NCBI GenBank assembly: GCA_963740765.1 | Contig: CAVUFN010000016.1 | Span: 248,001 to 312,000, forward strand | DNA length: 64,000 nucleotides | DNA from: DATLGB01 sp963740765 | GTDB lineage: Bacteria > Actinomycetota > Thermoleophilia > Solirubrobacterales > Solirubrobacteraceae | Reading direction: 5' to 3' | In this document: positions 8,692 to 16,474 of the stretch, in pieces | How the letters are laid out: each line of letters opens with the position of its first letter | Numbering within the stretch: position 1 is the first letter of the stretch | Notes under the pieces: model-generated | What the model saw: only the letters and a program-made list of their open reading frames with translations | The model's database searches: none | Told to the model about the DNA's origin: nothing | Translations under genes and position numbers: made by a program

Positions 8692-8912
8692 TAAGTGGCT
8701 CCCTCAGGACGGGCAGGGGTACGTGCCTAATGGAGCCGTTTGGTCGGCCCGAGCGGCGGGAGGCGCCGTTGTTGATGCGGCAAAGCGCCCGGACCTATGT
8801 GATGCCCGGACAAGGATACGCGAAAGCACGTACCCGGGCCAGACCGAGTGAGTATCCGTCCGATCGGCGGAAGGTGCCAATCGAACAAACGTCCAGAGGG
8901 CGGCTCCGGAAA
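8692..8912. ncRNA. structured non-coding region, RNA family not recognised
   Basis: About 220 bp between two convergent genes, with noticeably lower GC than its surroundings and no credible gene. A perfect 10-bp long-range helix is possible between GGGTACGTGC (8717-8726) and GCACGTACCC (8826-8835), enclosing 99 nt. A second complementary pair, GGATAC (8814-8819) / GTATCC (8852-8857), and a direct repeat GCCCGGAC (8787-8794 and 8804-8811) lie in the same stretch. I compared it by eye with 6S RNA, tmRNA, RNase P, SRP RNA and the cobalamin riboswitch and found none of their signature blocks. The strand is undecided. A 66-codon plus-strand frame (ATG near 8730) also crosses it but looks unlike a protein. 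Confidence 0.35.
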
Positions 8913-10550
8913 CTAGGCGAGGTTGGATGATCGGGGGTAGGCCACGGTGGGGTCCGTGAGCACGTTGACGAGCGCCGGGGAGCCGCTGGCGAAGGCGCGG
9001 TCGAGGGCACCGCGCAGCTCGCCGGGGGCGCGCACGAGCTCGGCGTGCCCGCCCAGCGCTTCGACGATCGAGTCGTAGCGCGTCTCCGGCCGCAGGTCGG
9101 CGACGACGGAGTAGCCGTAGAGGAACTCCATCGGGTGCTTCTCCAGCGCCCAGATGCCGTTGTTGCCCATCACGCCGACGACGCCGACGCCATGGCGGAC
9201 CAGCGTGTCGTACTCCATCCCGGCGAATCCGAAGGCGCCGTCGCCGAGGACGAGGACGACCTGGCGGTCCGGATGGGCGAGCTTGGCGGCCAGCGCGTAG
9301 CCGGGCCCGGAGCCGAGGCAGCCGTACGGGCCGGGATCGAGCCAGCAACCCGGCTCGTAGGAGGGGACGACGCGACCCGCGTAGGAGCCGAAGTCGCCCG
9401 CGTCGACGACGACGATCGCGTCGCGGTCCATCACCTCGGCGAGGCCGGCGAACACGCGCATCGGGTGCAGCGGGGCACGCTCGTCGGAGGTGAGCTCCAT
9501 CTCGCCCGCGAGCTTGTCCTGCTCGACGCCACGCAACTGGCCGAGCCAGGCGGCCGTGTCGAGTGCCGCGTCGACGCCTTCGCGCAGCGACGTCAGCGTT
9601 TGGCGCAGGTCGCCGTAGAGCTCGGCGGCGACGGGGCGCGGATGCACGCGCTCCGGCTCGGCCACGTCGGCGACGATGATCTCGGTCTCCTCGCCGAAGG
9701 ACGCGCCGAAGCCGAGCCGGAAGTCCATCGGGACGCCGAGCACGAGCGCGACGTCGGCGCCCTTGAGCGCCGTGCTGCGCGCGCGCGAGAAGCTGAGGTC
9801 GTGATCGGCCGGGACGCAGCCGCGGCCGAGCCCGTTGAGGAAGACCGGGATGCCGAGCGCCTCCGCCAAGGCGACGAGCTCGGTCTCCGCGCGGCCCCAG
9901 TAGAGGTTCGTCCCCGCCATGATCACGGGCCGCTCGGCCTCGCGCAGGCGGGCGACGGCGGCGTCGAGCTCGCGCGCGTCGGCGGTCTCGATCCGCGGGG
10001 CGACCGGCGGCTCGAGGCCCGGGTCCTCCTCGAGCTGCATGAAGACGTGGTCGAGCGGGAGGTCGACGAACGCAGGGCCGGTGTGCGGGGTGGTGGCGGC
10101 GAGGAAGGCGTCATCGACCATGCCCGGGATCTCGGCGGTCGAGCCGGCAGTGCCGGCGGACTTGACCAGCGGCCGCACGAACGGGACGTGATCGATCTCC
10201 TGCAGCGAGCCCTGGCCCCAGCGGAAGTCGGGCGCGCGGCCGCCGAGCACGACCATCGGCGAGCGGTTCTGCAGCGCCGAGCCCATCGCGCTCATGCCGT
10301 TGGTGACGCCGGGGCCGGCGGTCAGCGCGGCGACGCCGGGCTCGCGCGTCACCTTCGCCCAGCCCTCGGCGGCGAAGGCGGCGGTCTGCTCGTGGCGGGT
10401 GTCGACGAGGTCGATGCCCTCCTCGCGGCAGCCGTCGTAGACGCTGAAGAGATGACCGCCGCTGAGCGTGAACAGCTTGGTGACCCCGTGGGCCTTCAAC
10501 CGTTGTGCGACCAGCCGGCCGCCGTGGAGAACTCCGGGCTCAACGCTCAT
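8913..10550 (-). CDS. thiamine pyrophosphate-dependent enzyme, acetolactate synthase-like
   Basis: A 545-residue enzyme with the three-domain layout of the acetolactate synthase / oxalyl-CoA decarboxylase / glyoxylate carboligase family. The cofactor-activating glutamate is Glu54 (RHEQTAAF). The central domain is about residues 195-330. The TPP motif runs from GDGAFGF (437) to NN (464-465). No FAD-site features specific to true acetolactate synthase can be assigned, and no ilvN partner is adjacent, so the reaction (decarboxylation or carboligation of a 2-oxo acid or oxalyl-CoA) stays open. ATG 10550 is preferred over upstream in-frame codons, which lie in the palindromic repeat between the genes. 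Confidence 0.85.
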   Translation of the reverse strand: MSVEPGVLHGGRLVAQRLKAHGVTKLFTLSGGHLFSVYDGCREEGIDLVDTRHEQTAAFAAEGWAKVTREPGVAALTAGPGVTNGMSAMGSALQNRSPMVVLGGRAPDFRWGQGSLQEIDHVPFVRPLVKSAGTAGSTAEIPGMVDDAFLAATTPHTGPAFVDLPLDHVFMQLEEDPGLEPPVAPRIETADARELDAAVARLREAERPVIMAGTNLYWGRAETELVALAEALGIPVFLNGLGRGCVPADHDLSFSRARSTALKGADVALVLGVPMDFRLGFGASFGEETEIIVADVAEPERVHPRPVAAELYGDLRQTLTSLREGVDAALDTAAWLGQLRGVEQDKLAGEMELTSDERAPLHPMRVFAGLAEVMDRDAIVVVDAGDFGSYAGRVVPSYEPGCWLDPGPYGCLGSGPGYALAAKLAHPDRQVVLVLGDGAFGFAGMEYDTLVRHGVGVVGVMGNNGIWALEKHPMEFLYGYSVVADLRPETRYDSIVEALGGHAELVRAPGELRGALDRAFASGSPALVNVLTDPTVAYPRSSNLA

Positions 10551-10614
10551 GGTGCTGGAAGCTACGTGCTCGGGCTCGGGCGTGTGCTGCGCGCCGTGCC
10601 GCTGGCGTTCTCCA

Positions 10615-12207
10615 CTATGCCGTGGTGGCACGGCGCGGGGGTTCCCCCTGCCTGCCGCAAGCGGGATCACCGGCAGGAGGAACCCCCGCGCCGCGCCCTC
10701 TCGGGGCGTACAGCGTCATCGCCTCCGCTTTCCCCTTGAGCGGGACGTCGCGGCGCTCGTCCCAGTCGACGTCGTGGGCGTCGCGGAGGCGATCGCGCAG
10801 CGCGGCGGTGACGAGGATCGCGTCGCCCGTGACACGCGTCGCCTCCTCGACCCGGGCCGCGGTGTTGACCGGGTCGCCGATGACGGTGAACTCGTAGCGG
10901 TTGCCGCCGCCGACCGACCCGGCGATGACGTTGCCGGAGTTGGCGCCGATGCCGATCTCGAGCTCGCCCGGGAAGCGCTCGCGCACGTGCTCGGCGATCC
11001 GCAGCGCGGCACGCAGGGCGCGATCGGCGTGATCGGGCAGGCGGTCGGGCGCGCCGAACACCGCCAGCAGGCCGTCGCCCACGAACTTGTTGGCGTGGCC
11101 GCCGAACGCGGTCACGCACGGGACCACCTCCTCGAACAGTGCGTTGAGGCGGCCGACCACCTCGCGCGCGCCCGCCCGCTCGGCCAGCTCGGTGAAGCCG
11201 CGCACGTCGAGGAAGAGCACGCTGACCTCGACGTCCTCGCCCTCGAGCGCGACGCCCTCGGCGAGCACGCGCTCGGCGACGTCCGGGTCGACGTAGACGC
11301 CGAACGCCTCGCGCAGCCGCTCACGCTCGGCCAAGCCCGCGACCGCCTCGTTGAACGACTGCGCCAGCCTCCCCGTCTCGTCCGTCGAGGCAACGGGGAC
11401 GCGCGCGGTCAGGTCGCCGGCCTGGATGCGATCGGCCATCCGCTGCAACTGGGCGACGGGGTCGACGATCGAGCGCGCCAGCAGGATGGTCAGCTCGAGC
11501 GAGACCGTGAAGGCGACGAGCACCGCCACGGCGACGTCGACGCCGAGGTCGGAGAGCGACGCCGTCCCGGTCGTCGAGAGCCCGGCGACGACGACGCCGG
11601 CGATGATGTTCAGCAGCGGCAGCGCCAGCAGCAGGCGCGTGCGTAGCGAGATGCCCGCCTCGCCGATCTCGAAGTCGTCGGGCAGGTCCCCCGAGATCGC
11701 CTCGATCACCGGGCGCAGGGCCAGCTCGTGGGCGAGGAAGCGCAGGAAGACGCCGTACACGACGGCGACCGCACCGCCGGCCGCGAAGAACAGGAAGGAA
11801 TGCCACGGCAGTCCGAGCACGATCGTCGTGAACGCCGAGAACGGGATGACGCTCGTGAGGAAGGGGACGTAGCGCCACGTCCGCACGAGCCGCGACGGGA
11901 GCGCGGCCATGGCCCGCCAGGCCTGCACCGCCGAGGCGGGCGAACGGTCGCCCCGCAGCCACGGGTCGGCGGGCTCGAGCATGCTCGAGATGAGCCGGTA
12001 GGCGAGCGCGTTCTCGATGAGCAGCAATCCCTCCCCGACGCCGAGCACCGCCCAGAAGTGGTCGCCGAGAGGCTGGTAGACGGTGAGCAGCCCGACGCCG
12101 CCGAGGACGACGAGGTGGGCGACCTGGAGTTGCGACCACAGCGCAAAGCGCGGGTAGCGCGACCCCATTCGCGCGTAGATGAAGCGGAAGATGCGCAGCA
12201 GCACCAT
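10615..12207 (-). CDS. membrane-bound class III adenylate cyclase with HAMP domain
   Basis: A 530-residue protein that makes cAMP from ATP at the membrane. Five to six hydrophobic segments fall in residues 23-246. A HAMP linker is about 243-296 and the class III catalytic domain about 325-500. Metal-binding aspartates are Asp334 (LDVRGFT) and Asp378 (FVGDG). Adenine-specifying Lys374 and Asp445, and transition-state residues Asn448 and Arg452 (VNTAARVE), are all present, so it should be active. The six-helix membrane part without an extracellular loop domain is the form common in Actinobacteria. Its last ~25 residues (506-530) are encoded by a palindromic repeat element and probably replaced the native tail. 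Confidence 0.9.
   Translation of the reverse strand: MVLLRIFRFIYARMGSRYPRFALWSQLQVAHLVVLGGVGLLTVYQPLGDHFWAVLGVGEGLLLIENALAYRLISSMLEPADPWLRGDRSPASAVQAWRAMAALPSRLVRTWRYVPFLTSVIPFSAFTTIVLGLPWHSFLFFAAGGAVAVVYGVFLRFLAHELALRPVIEAISGDLPDDFEIGEAGISLRTRLLLALPLLNIIAGVVVAGLSTTGTASLSDLGVDVAVAVLVAFTVSLELTILLARSIVDPVAQLQRMADRIQAGDLTARVPVASTDETGRLAQSFNEAVAGLAERERLREAFGVYVDPDVAERVLAEGVALEGEDVEVSVLFLDVRGFTELAERAGAREVVGRLNALFEEVVPCVTAFGGHANKFVGDGLLAVFGAPDRLPDHADRALRAALRIAEHVRERFPGELEIGIGANSGNVIAGSVGGGNRYEFTVIGDPVNTAARVEEATRVTGDAILVTAALRDRLRDAHDVDWDERRDVPLKGKAEAMTLYAPRGRGAGVPPAGDPACGRQGEPPRRATTA
10632..10692. repeat. 61-bp palindromic element at the cyclase 3' end
   Basis: Two 21-nt arms (10632-10652 and 10672-10692) are complementary at 20 of 21 positions and flank a 19-nt loop. 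The outer part of the arms is GGCGCGGGGGTTCC / GGAACCCCCGCGCC. It lies inside the last codons of the adenylate cyclase frame and upstream of the TPP-enzyme start, so it could act as an intra-operon terminator or attenuator as well as a REP-like repeat. Confidence 0.75.
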
Positions 12208-12229
12208 CCGCGGATTCTTCCAGTGCCCG

Positions 12230-12865
12230 CTACGACGTTGCGGTCATGACCGCCGGCCGGGCGAGCAGATACGCCGATATGCGGCGCTCGCCCCACAGCA
12301 GCGCGTGGCCGACCTGCAGGGCCGGGAGGCGTTCGGCGCCGTGGGCCAGCAGGCGGCGGCTGGTCGTGTCCATCGCGGCGTCACGTGACGCGTCACGCGC
12401 GGCGCGCAGGCAGTCGTCGAGGTCGATCTGCGCCGCGGCGGCGGCCTCGGCGAGGATCTCGGGATCCTCGAGGTCGAACCCACCGCAGAAGGCGAGGCGG
12501 CCCGCGGCGAGGATGAACTGCGCGCCGAGTCCTTGCTCGATGGCCAGCGACGCGACGCGCATCGCGGCCGGGGTCTCCCCCGGGAAGCGGTCGGGCCACT
12601 CGAGCGGCAGCCGCAGCTGATCGGCCCTGCGCTCGGCGGCGTCGCGGACCTGGCCGGCGTGCGCCGGGTCGGATGCGGGGTCGCGCCGGTCCACGCACTG
12701 GTTGGAGGCCAGCCGCCAGGTCACGCTGCCGAAGGCGCGGCCCACGCGCTCGGCGGCCAGGTAGCTGAAGGGGCAGCTGAGGTCGACGAAGCAGGTCACC
12801 CGCCCGAACGCCGCGGGCGCCGGATGATCCCGCCGCCGGCTCGAAAGATCGACCACTGTGCCCAT
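12230..12865 (-). CDS. DsbA-like / 2-hydroxychromene-2-carboxylate isomerase-type thioredoxin-fold protein
   Basis: A 211-residue thioredoxin-fold protein. The active-site region reads VDLSCPFSYLAAERV with a single cysteine (Cys31), as in the DsbA family branch that includes HCCA isomerases and FrnE-like proteins. A long helical insertion (about residues 75-160) is also typical. The CxxC of a true disulphide oxidase is absent, so a glutathione- or mycothiol-dependent isomerase or transferase role is more likely. I chose ATG 12865; an ATG at 12910 is possible but would run through the operator-like palindrome. It is divergent from the HxlR regulator, a common arrangement for redox-responsive pairs. 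Confidence 0.72.
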   Translation of the reverse strand: MGTVVDLSSRRRDHPAPAAFGRVTCFVDLSCPFSYLAAERVGRAFGSVTWRLASNQCVDRRDPASDPAHAGQVRDAAERRADQLRLPLEWPDRFPGETPAAMRVASLAIEQGLGAQFILAAGRLAFCGGFDLEDPEILAEAAAAAQIDLDDCLRAARDASRDAAMDTTSRRLLAHGAERLPALQVGHALLWGERRISAYLLARPAVMTATS

Positions 12866-12909
12866 GTCAAGAACAACGTGCGCCGGACCTGAAACTGGCG
12901 ATCGCCGCA

Positions 12910-12925
12910 TGTCAGAGTTCTGACA
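12910..12925. promoter_or_regulatory. 16-bp palindrome, candidate HxlR operator
   Basis: TGTCAGA-GT-TCTGACA, two perfect 7-bp arms, lies in the divergent intergenic region between the DsbA-like gene and the HxlR-type regulator. Dyad operators in this position are typical of autoregulated MarR/HxlR family repressors. The assignment is from position and symmetry only. Confidence 0.5.
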
Positions 12926-13023
12926 GGTACGGTGTAAGCCCCAGCATTGCTATGAGGATCGGTCCTTTCGTCCTGGAGGAGGTATACATTCTGACCAGGA
13001 CCACCCGCCGATCCGGACTACAC

Positions 13024-13039
13024 GGAGGTTCCCCCGATT
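13024..13039 (+). promoter_or_regulatory. ribosome binding site and ATT start of the HxlR gene
   Basis: GGAGG at 13024-13028 is followed after 8 nt by ATT at 13037. There is no ATG, GTG or TTG in this frame between the in-frame TGA at 12992 and GTG 13109. Starting at GTG 13109 would delete the conserved N-terminal helix of the family, so ATT is the best start. Confidence 0.5.
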
Positions 13040-13720
13040 CCCGGCCCGCCCGCTCCCAAGCGCCACCCCTACGACCAGTGGTCACCCGACTCCCGGGCGC
13101 TCGACCTCGTGGGCGACAAGTGGACGTTGCTCATCATCCGCGACCTCGCCTCGGGTCCACGCCGCTTCGTCGAGCTCCAGCGCACCCTGCCCGGCATCTC
13201 GACCGAGCAGCTGCGCTCCCGCCTGAACCGCATGGTCGCCGATGGCCTGCTCACCCGCCAGCGCTACCGCGAGGTACCGCCCCGGGTCGACTACGAGCTG
13301 ACGGAGCGCTCGCGCGAGCTCGCGCCCGTGATCGGCGCGCTCGCCCGCTGGGGCTACGACTGGACCTGGGGCGCCCCGCGCCGCGGCGAGGAGGTTCAGA
13401 TCGGCGCGATCCTGCGCACGGCTCCCGGCCTGCTGTCCCCGCCGGCTGATGTCCGCGGCGTCGTCGCCCTCCACGTCGAGGGGGACCGCGGCAGCGACCG
13501 CACGTACGTCCTGTCGGCCGGCGGTGGCGAGGTCACGATCTCCGAGGCGCCGGTCGAAGGCGTTGACGCGCAGGTGACGGGCACCGTCGCCGCGTGGGTC
13601 AGCGCCCTCGGTCCCGAGAACGATCCGAGCGGTCTCGACTTCCAGGGCGACCGCGGGCTGGCCGACGGCCTGCTCGAGGAGTTCGTCAGCGCCGCCGCCG
13701 CGGCTCGCGTCGCGGCGTAG
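13037..13720 (+). CDS. HxlR-family transcriptional regulator with C-terminal SCP2-like domain
   Basis: A 227-residue regulator. Residues about 10-105 are an HxlR winged helix (ALDLVGDKWTLLIIRDL, then the recognition region ISTEQLRSRLNRMVADGLL). Residues about 120-222 resemble an SCP2 sterol-carrier domain that may sense a lipid-like ligand. The conserved N-terminal cysteine of redox-sensing HxlR proteins (CPVARAL) is Ser16 here (WSPDSRAL), so thiol sensing by that residue is lost. Translation seems to begin at ATT 13037; GTG 13109 is the only canonical alternative. The 3' end overlaps the last MCE gene by 35 bp on the opposite strand. Confidence 0.8.
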   Translation: MPGPPAPKRHPYDQWSPDSRALDLVGDKWTLLIIRDLASGPRRFVELQRTLPGISTEQLRSRLNRMVADGLLTRQRYREVPPRVDYELTERSRELAPVIGALARWGYDWTWGAPRRGEEVQIGAILRTAPGLLSPPADVRGVVALHVEGDRGSDRTYVLSAGGGEVTISEAPVEGVDAQVTGTVAAWVSALGPENDPSGLDFQGDRGLADGLLEEFVSAAAAARVAA

Positions 13721-15158
13721 GTTCGCCATACTCAGCGGCTGAGGGGTGCGGGAAGCGCCCCTGCAGCTCGCCCTGGAAGGTGAAGCGGTCGGCGACGTAG
13801 CAGCCGATGTCGTCGCCGCCCTCGTTGTTGGTCCCCTTGACCTCCTTGCCGCCCGTCGGCAGGCAGTCGCTGTTGGGGAAGATGCCGTAGTCGGCGGCCT
13901 TCTGGTTGATCTGGAGGCCGAGCGGCGGGAGATAGCTGTTGCCGCGGTTGGTCGACAGGCGGGACCTCCAGACGACCGCCGCCTCCGCGCCCTCCGGGCC
14001 GATCTGGCGCAGGTAGTGGCCGACCGCGTCGGGGTCGCGCGACGTCGTCGTGTCCGCGATCGCCGACGCGCCGTTGGAGATGAAGTCCGCCACCTCGAAC
14101 TGGTGCAGCTCGAGGTACTCGAGGATCGGGTTGAGTTGGCCCAGGAACGGACCGAGCGAGGCGAGCGACGGCTCGAGCTCCTCGAGCGTCGACTGGAGTG
14201 CCGGGAGACCGGTGCGCGACGCGCGGATCAGGGGCGGCAGGTCGTCGAAGGCCCGGCGCAGGTCGGGGGCGAAGGCACGCACGTCGCGCAGGGTCGGGGC
14301 GAGGTCGCGGGCGACGGGCCGAAGGTCGCGGATCAGCGGGTCGGTGTCCGTGCTGAAGGTCTTCAGCCGCGCGAACGTCGCCTTGGACTCGTCGAGGAAG
14401 GTTGGGAAGATCGAGATCGCCTCGGCGAGGTTGTCGGCTTGATCGCTGGTCGCGTCGAACAGTTCGCCCGACGAGGTGACGAGATCGCGCAACCGGTCCT
14501 GGTCGTGGCTGATGGCACCGAAGACCTGGCCGGTGTTGCGGATCAGCAGCTGGAGCGCGCGCCGCTGGGTGTCGAGCGTGGCGAGCACGTCGGCGCCGTC
14601 GGCGGCGAAGCCCGGCAGCGTCCCGATCGCGTCGTTGAGGTCGCGGCCGTGCGGACCGATGCCCTCGGCCAGGTCCTGCTGCCAGCCGCGGAACGCCTGC
14701 CGGGTGCGCGGGTCGAAGGCGCTGAGGATCTCGTCGAGCTGCACCGCACTCGCCACCTGGCCGTCGTCGAGGCGGCCGTTCTCGGGGACGAGCCGCGCCC
14801 CGCTGCCCGGCGTGAGCTCCACGTAGGTCTCCCCCAGCAGCGTCTTCTCGCGCAGCAGCGCCTTGGCGTCCGCCTTCAGCGGCGCGAAGCGGCGGTCGAG
14901 CTCGAGCGTCGCGATCGTCCGGTTGTCGCCGAGCTCCTTCTTGACGACGTGCCCGACGGACACGCCCGCGACCCGCACGTCGGCCTCGAGACCGAGCGTC
15001 GACGCCTCCGGGAACGCGACCTCGACGCGGTAGCCCTTGGGCTTCAGGGGCACGGAGCCGCCGAAGCTCAGCCACAGGAACAGCAGCAGCCCGAAGCAAG
15101 ACAGCGCGAAGATCGTCATGGCGGCGAGCCGGCCCGGTGACGGTGCGGTCTTGTTCAC
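13686..15158 (-). CDS. MCE family protein, sixth (last) of the operon
   Basis: A 490-residue MlaD/MCE protein, part of a lipid-transfer assembly at the cell envelope. One N-terminal membrane anchor is at about residues 14-34, followed by the MCE domain at about 40-120 (ADVRVAGVSVGHV, LLGETYVELTPG). A long helical region follows (about 150-400), expected to form the tube of MCE complexes. The GTG start overlaps the preceding stop by 4 bp. The C terminus is rich in Asn, Gly and Cys (three cysteines), unlike its siblings. It ends inside the HxlR gene on the other strand. Confidence 0.88.
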   Translation of the reverse strand: MNKTAPSPGRLAAMTIFALSCFGLLLFLWLSFGGSVPLKPKGYRVEVAFPEASTLGLEADVRVAGVSVGHVVKKELGDNRTIATLELDRRFAPLKADAKALLREKTLLGETYVELTPGSGARLVPENGRLDDGQVASAVQLDEILSAFDPRTRQAFRGWQQDLAEGIGPHGRDLNDAIGTLPGFAADGADVLATLDTQRRALQLLIRNTGQVFGAISHDQDRLRDLVTSSGELFDATSDQADNLAEAISIFPTFLDESKATFARLKTFSTDTDPLIRDLRPVARDLAPTLRDVRAFAPDLRRAFDDLPPLIRASRTGLPALQSTLEELEPSLASLGPFLGQLNPILEYLELHQFEVADFISNGASAIADTTTSRDPDAVGHYLRQIGPEGAEAAVVWRSRLSTNRGNSYLPPLGLQINQKAADYGIFPNSDCLPTGGKEVKGTNNEGGDDIGCYVADRFTFQGELQGRFPHPSAAEYGEPTPRREPRRRR

Positions 15159-16474
15159 TTCCCGACCCCGCAGGCGGCGACGAGGATCGGGGTGAGGCCC
15201 TGAAGGAACTCGACCTCGGGGCGGTCGGCGATCTCGCGCTCGATGGTCGAGCAGGGCGCGCCGACGGTGGTGGGCCGGAAGACGCCGTGCGCGTCGGACT
15301 GGCTGAACAGGTTGACCGCCATGTGGTCGATCCAGGCGATCCAGAACAGGTAGCCCTCCTGGCGGGCGGTGCCGGCGGAGGGCGGCTCGGCGCCGTTCGG
15401 GTTGTACGCGAGCAGGTTGAAGAGGTGGTTGAGGGCGACGAACGAGCCCTCGAGGTCGGGCGTCGCGTCGGCGAGGCGGGCGGCGGCCGGGCGCAGGTCG
15501 CGCACGAGCGGGCGGGCGGTGCGGACGAACGGGCGGATGTCGTCGCGCAGGCGGGGCGCGATCTCGCGGGCGAACGGGATGATGCGGTCGTTGGCGTCGT
15601 CGAGGGCGCGGGCGGCGGGCCGCAGGTGCTCGGCGGCCGGGCCCAGCACGGTGGCCAGGCGCTCGACCCGGCCGAGCGTGTCCGTGGTCTGGCGCAGGGC
15701 GCCCGGCAGGCGGTCGACGCTGGTGGAGATCGCCGTCTGCTCGGAGGCGAACGCGCGCAGGACCGTCGCGCTCGAGTCGACCAGCCCGGCGAGCTGGTCG
15801 GGCTCCGCGGCCAGGGTCTCGTTGAGCTGGCGCAGCGAGCCGATCAGGTGGCGGAGGTTCTGGCGGCGCAGCGCGACGGCCTGGTTGACGCGGGCGAGGT
15901 CGCGGTGCAGCGGCTCGAAGCGCGCGAAGACGTCGCGCAGCGCCGGCCCGTTGCCCTCCAGCCCGCGCCGCGCCCCGGCCAGCAGCAGCTTGAGGTAGTC
16001 GCGCGTGTCGGAGTCCAGCGACGCGAGGATCTCGTCCGGGTTGACGTCGGGCAGCGTGGAGCGGATCGGCAGCGTCCAGCCCCGCTTGGCCACCGGCGCG
16101 TCGTCCGTGCCCGGGTCGAGGTCGATGAACATGTCCTTCAGCCCGGTCTTGGGCCGCAGCAGCGCGTTGGCGTCCGTGTGGACGAGGTCCTTGAACTCGG
16201 GGTCGAGGTCCATCGCGATGATCGCGCGGCCGCCGCGCAGCTCGACCGAGCCGATGTCGCCGATGCGCACGCCCGAGACCTGGATCGTCTGGCCCTGGCC
16301 GGCGGTGACGGCCTGCCCCGTGGCGAACTCCGCGTACAGCGTGTGGGGCTGCTTCTCGATGAAGGGGAAGCGCAGCCGCTGGTGGTCGAGGATGTAGGCG
16401 CTGACCGCGGTCGCGATGACCAGCAACGCGACGATCGCCGTGATGTTGCCGAGGTTGCCGCGCAGCGTCCTCAT
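15155..16474 (-). CDS. MCE family protein, fifth of the operon
   Basis: A 439-residue MCE protein, the shortest of the six. An anchor helix covers residues 10-28, the MCE domain about 38-118 (IQVSGVRIGDIGSVEL, KDMFIDLDPG), then helical repeats with many LRP/VRDLRP-like turns. The C-terminal segment has an aromatic-rich FWIAWIDHMAVNLF stretch and a few cysteines. A larger open frame starts further upstream, but the ATG at 16474 overlaps the previous stop by 4 bp (ATGA) and gives a normal MCE N terminus. Confidence 0.88.
   Translation of the reverse strand: MRTLRGNLGNITAIVALLVIATAVSAYILDHQRLRFPFIEKQPHTLYAEFATGQAVTAGQGQTIQVSGVRIGDIGSVELRGGRAIIAMDLDPEFKDLVHTDANALLRPKTGLKDMFIDLDPGTDDAPVAKRGWTLPIRSTLPDVNPDEILASLDSDTRDYLKLLLAGARRGLEGNGPALRDVFARFEPLHRDLARVNQAVALRRQNLRHLIGSLRQLNETLAAEPDQLAGLVDSSATVLRAFASEQTAISTSVDRLPGALRQTTDTLGRVERLATVLGPAAEHLRPAARALDDANDRIIPFAREIAPRLRDDIRPFVRTARPLVRDLRPAAARLADATPDLEGSFVALNHLFNLLAYNPNGAEPPSAGTARQEGYLFWIAWIDHMAVNLFSQSDAHGVFRPTTVGAPCSTIEREIADRPEVEFLQGLTPILVAACGVGK

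Noticed and set aside
8692..8912. Cobalamin riboswitch (AGCCACT-like box on the minus strand near 8695)
   Set aside because: The other conserved blocks of that riboswitch are absent and no gene lies downstream in the right orientation.
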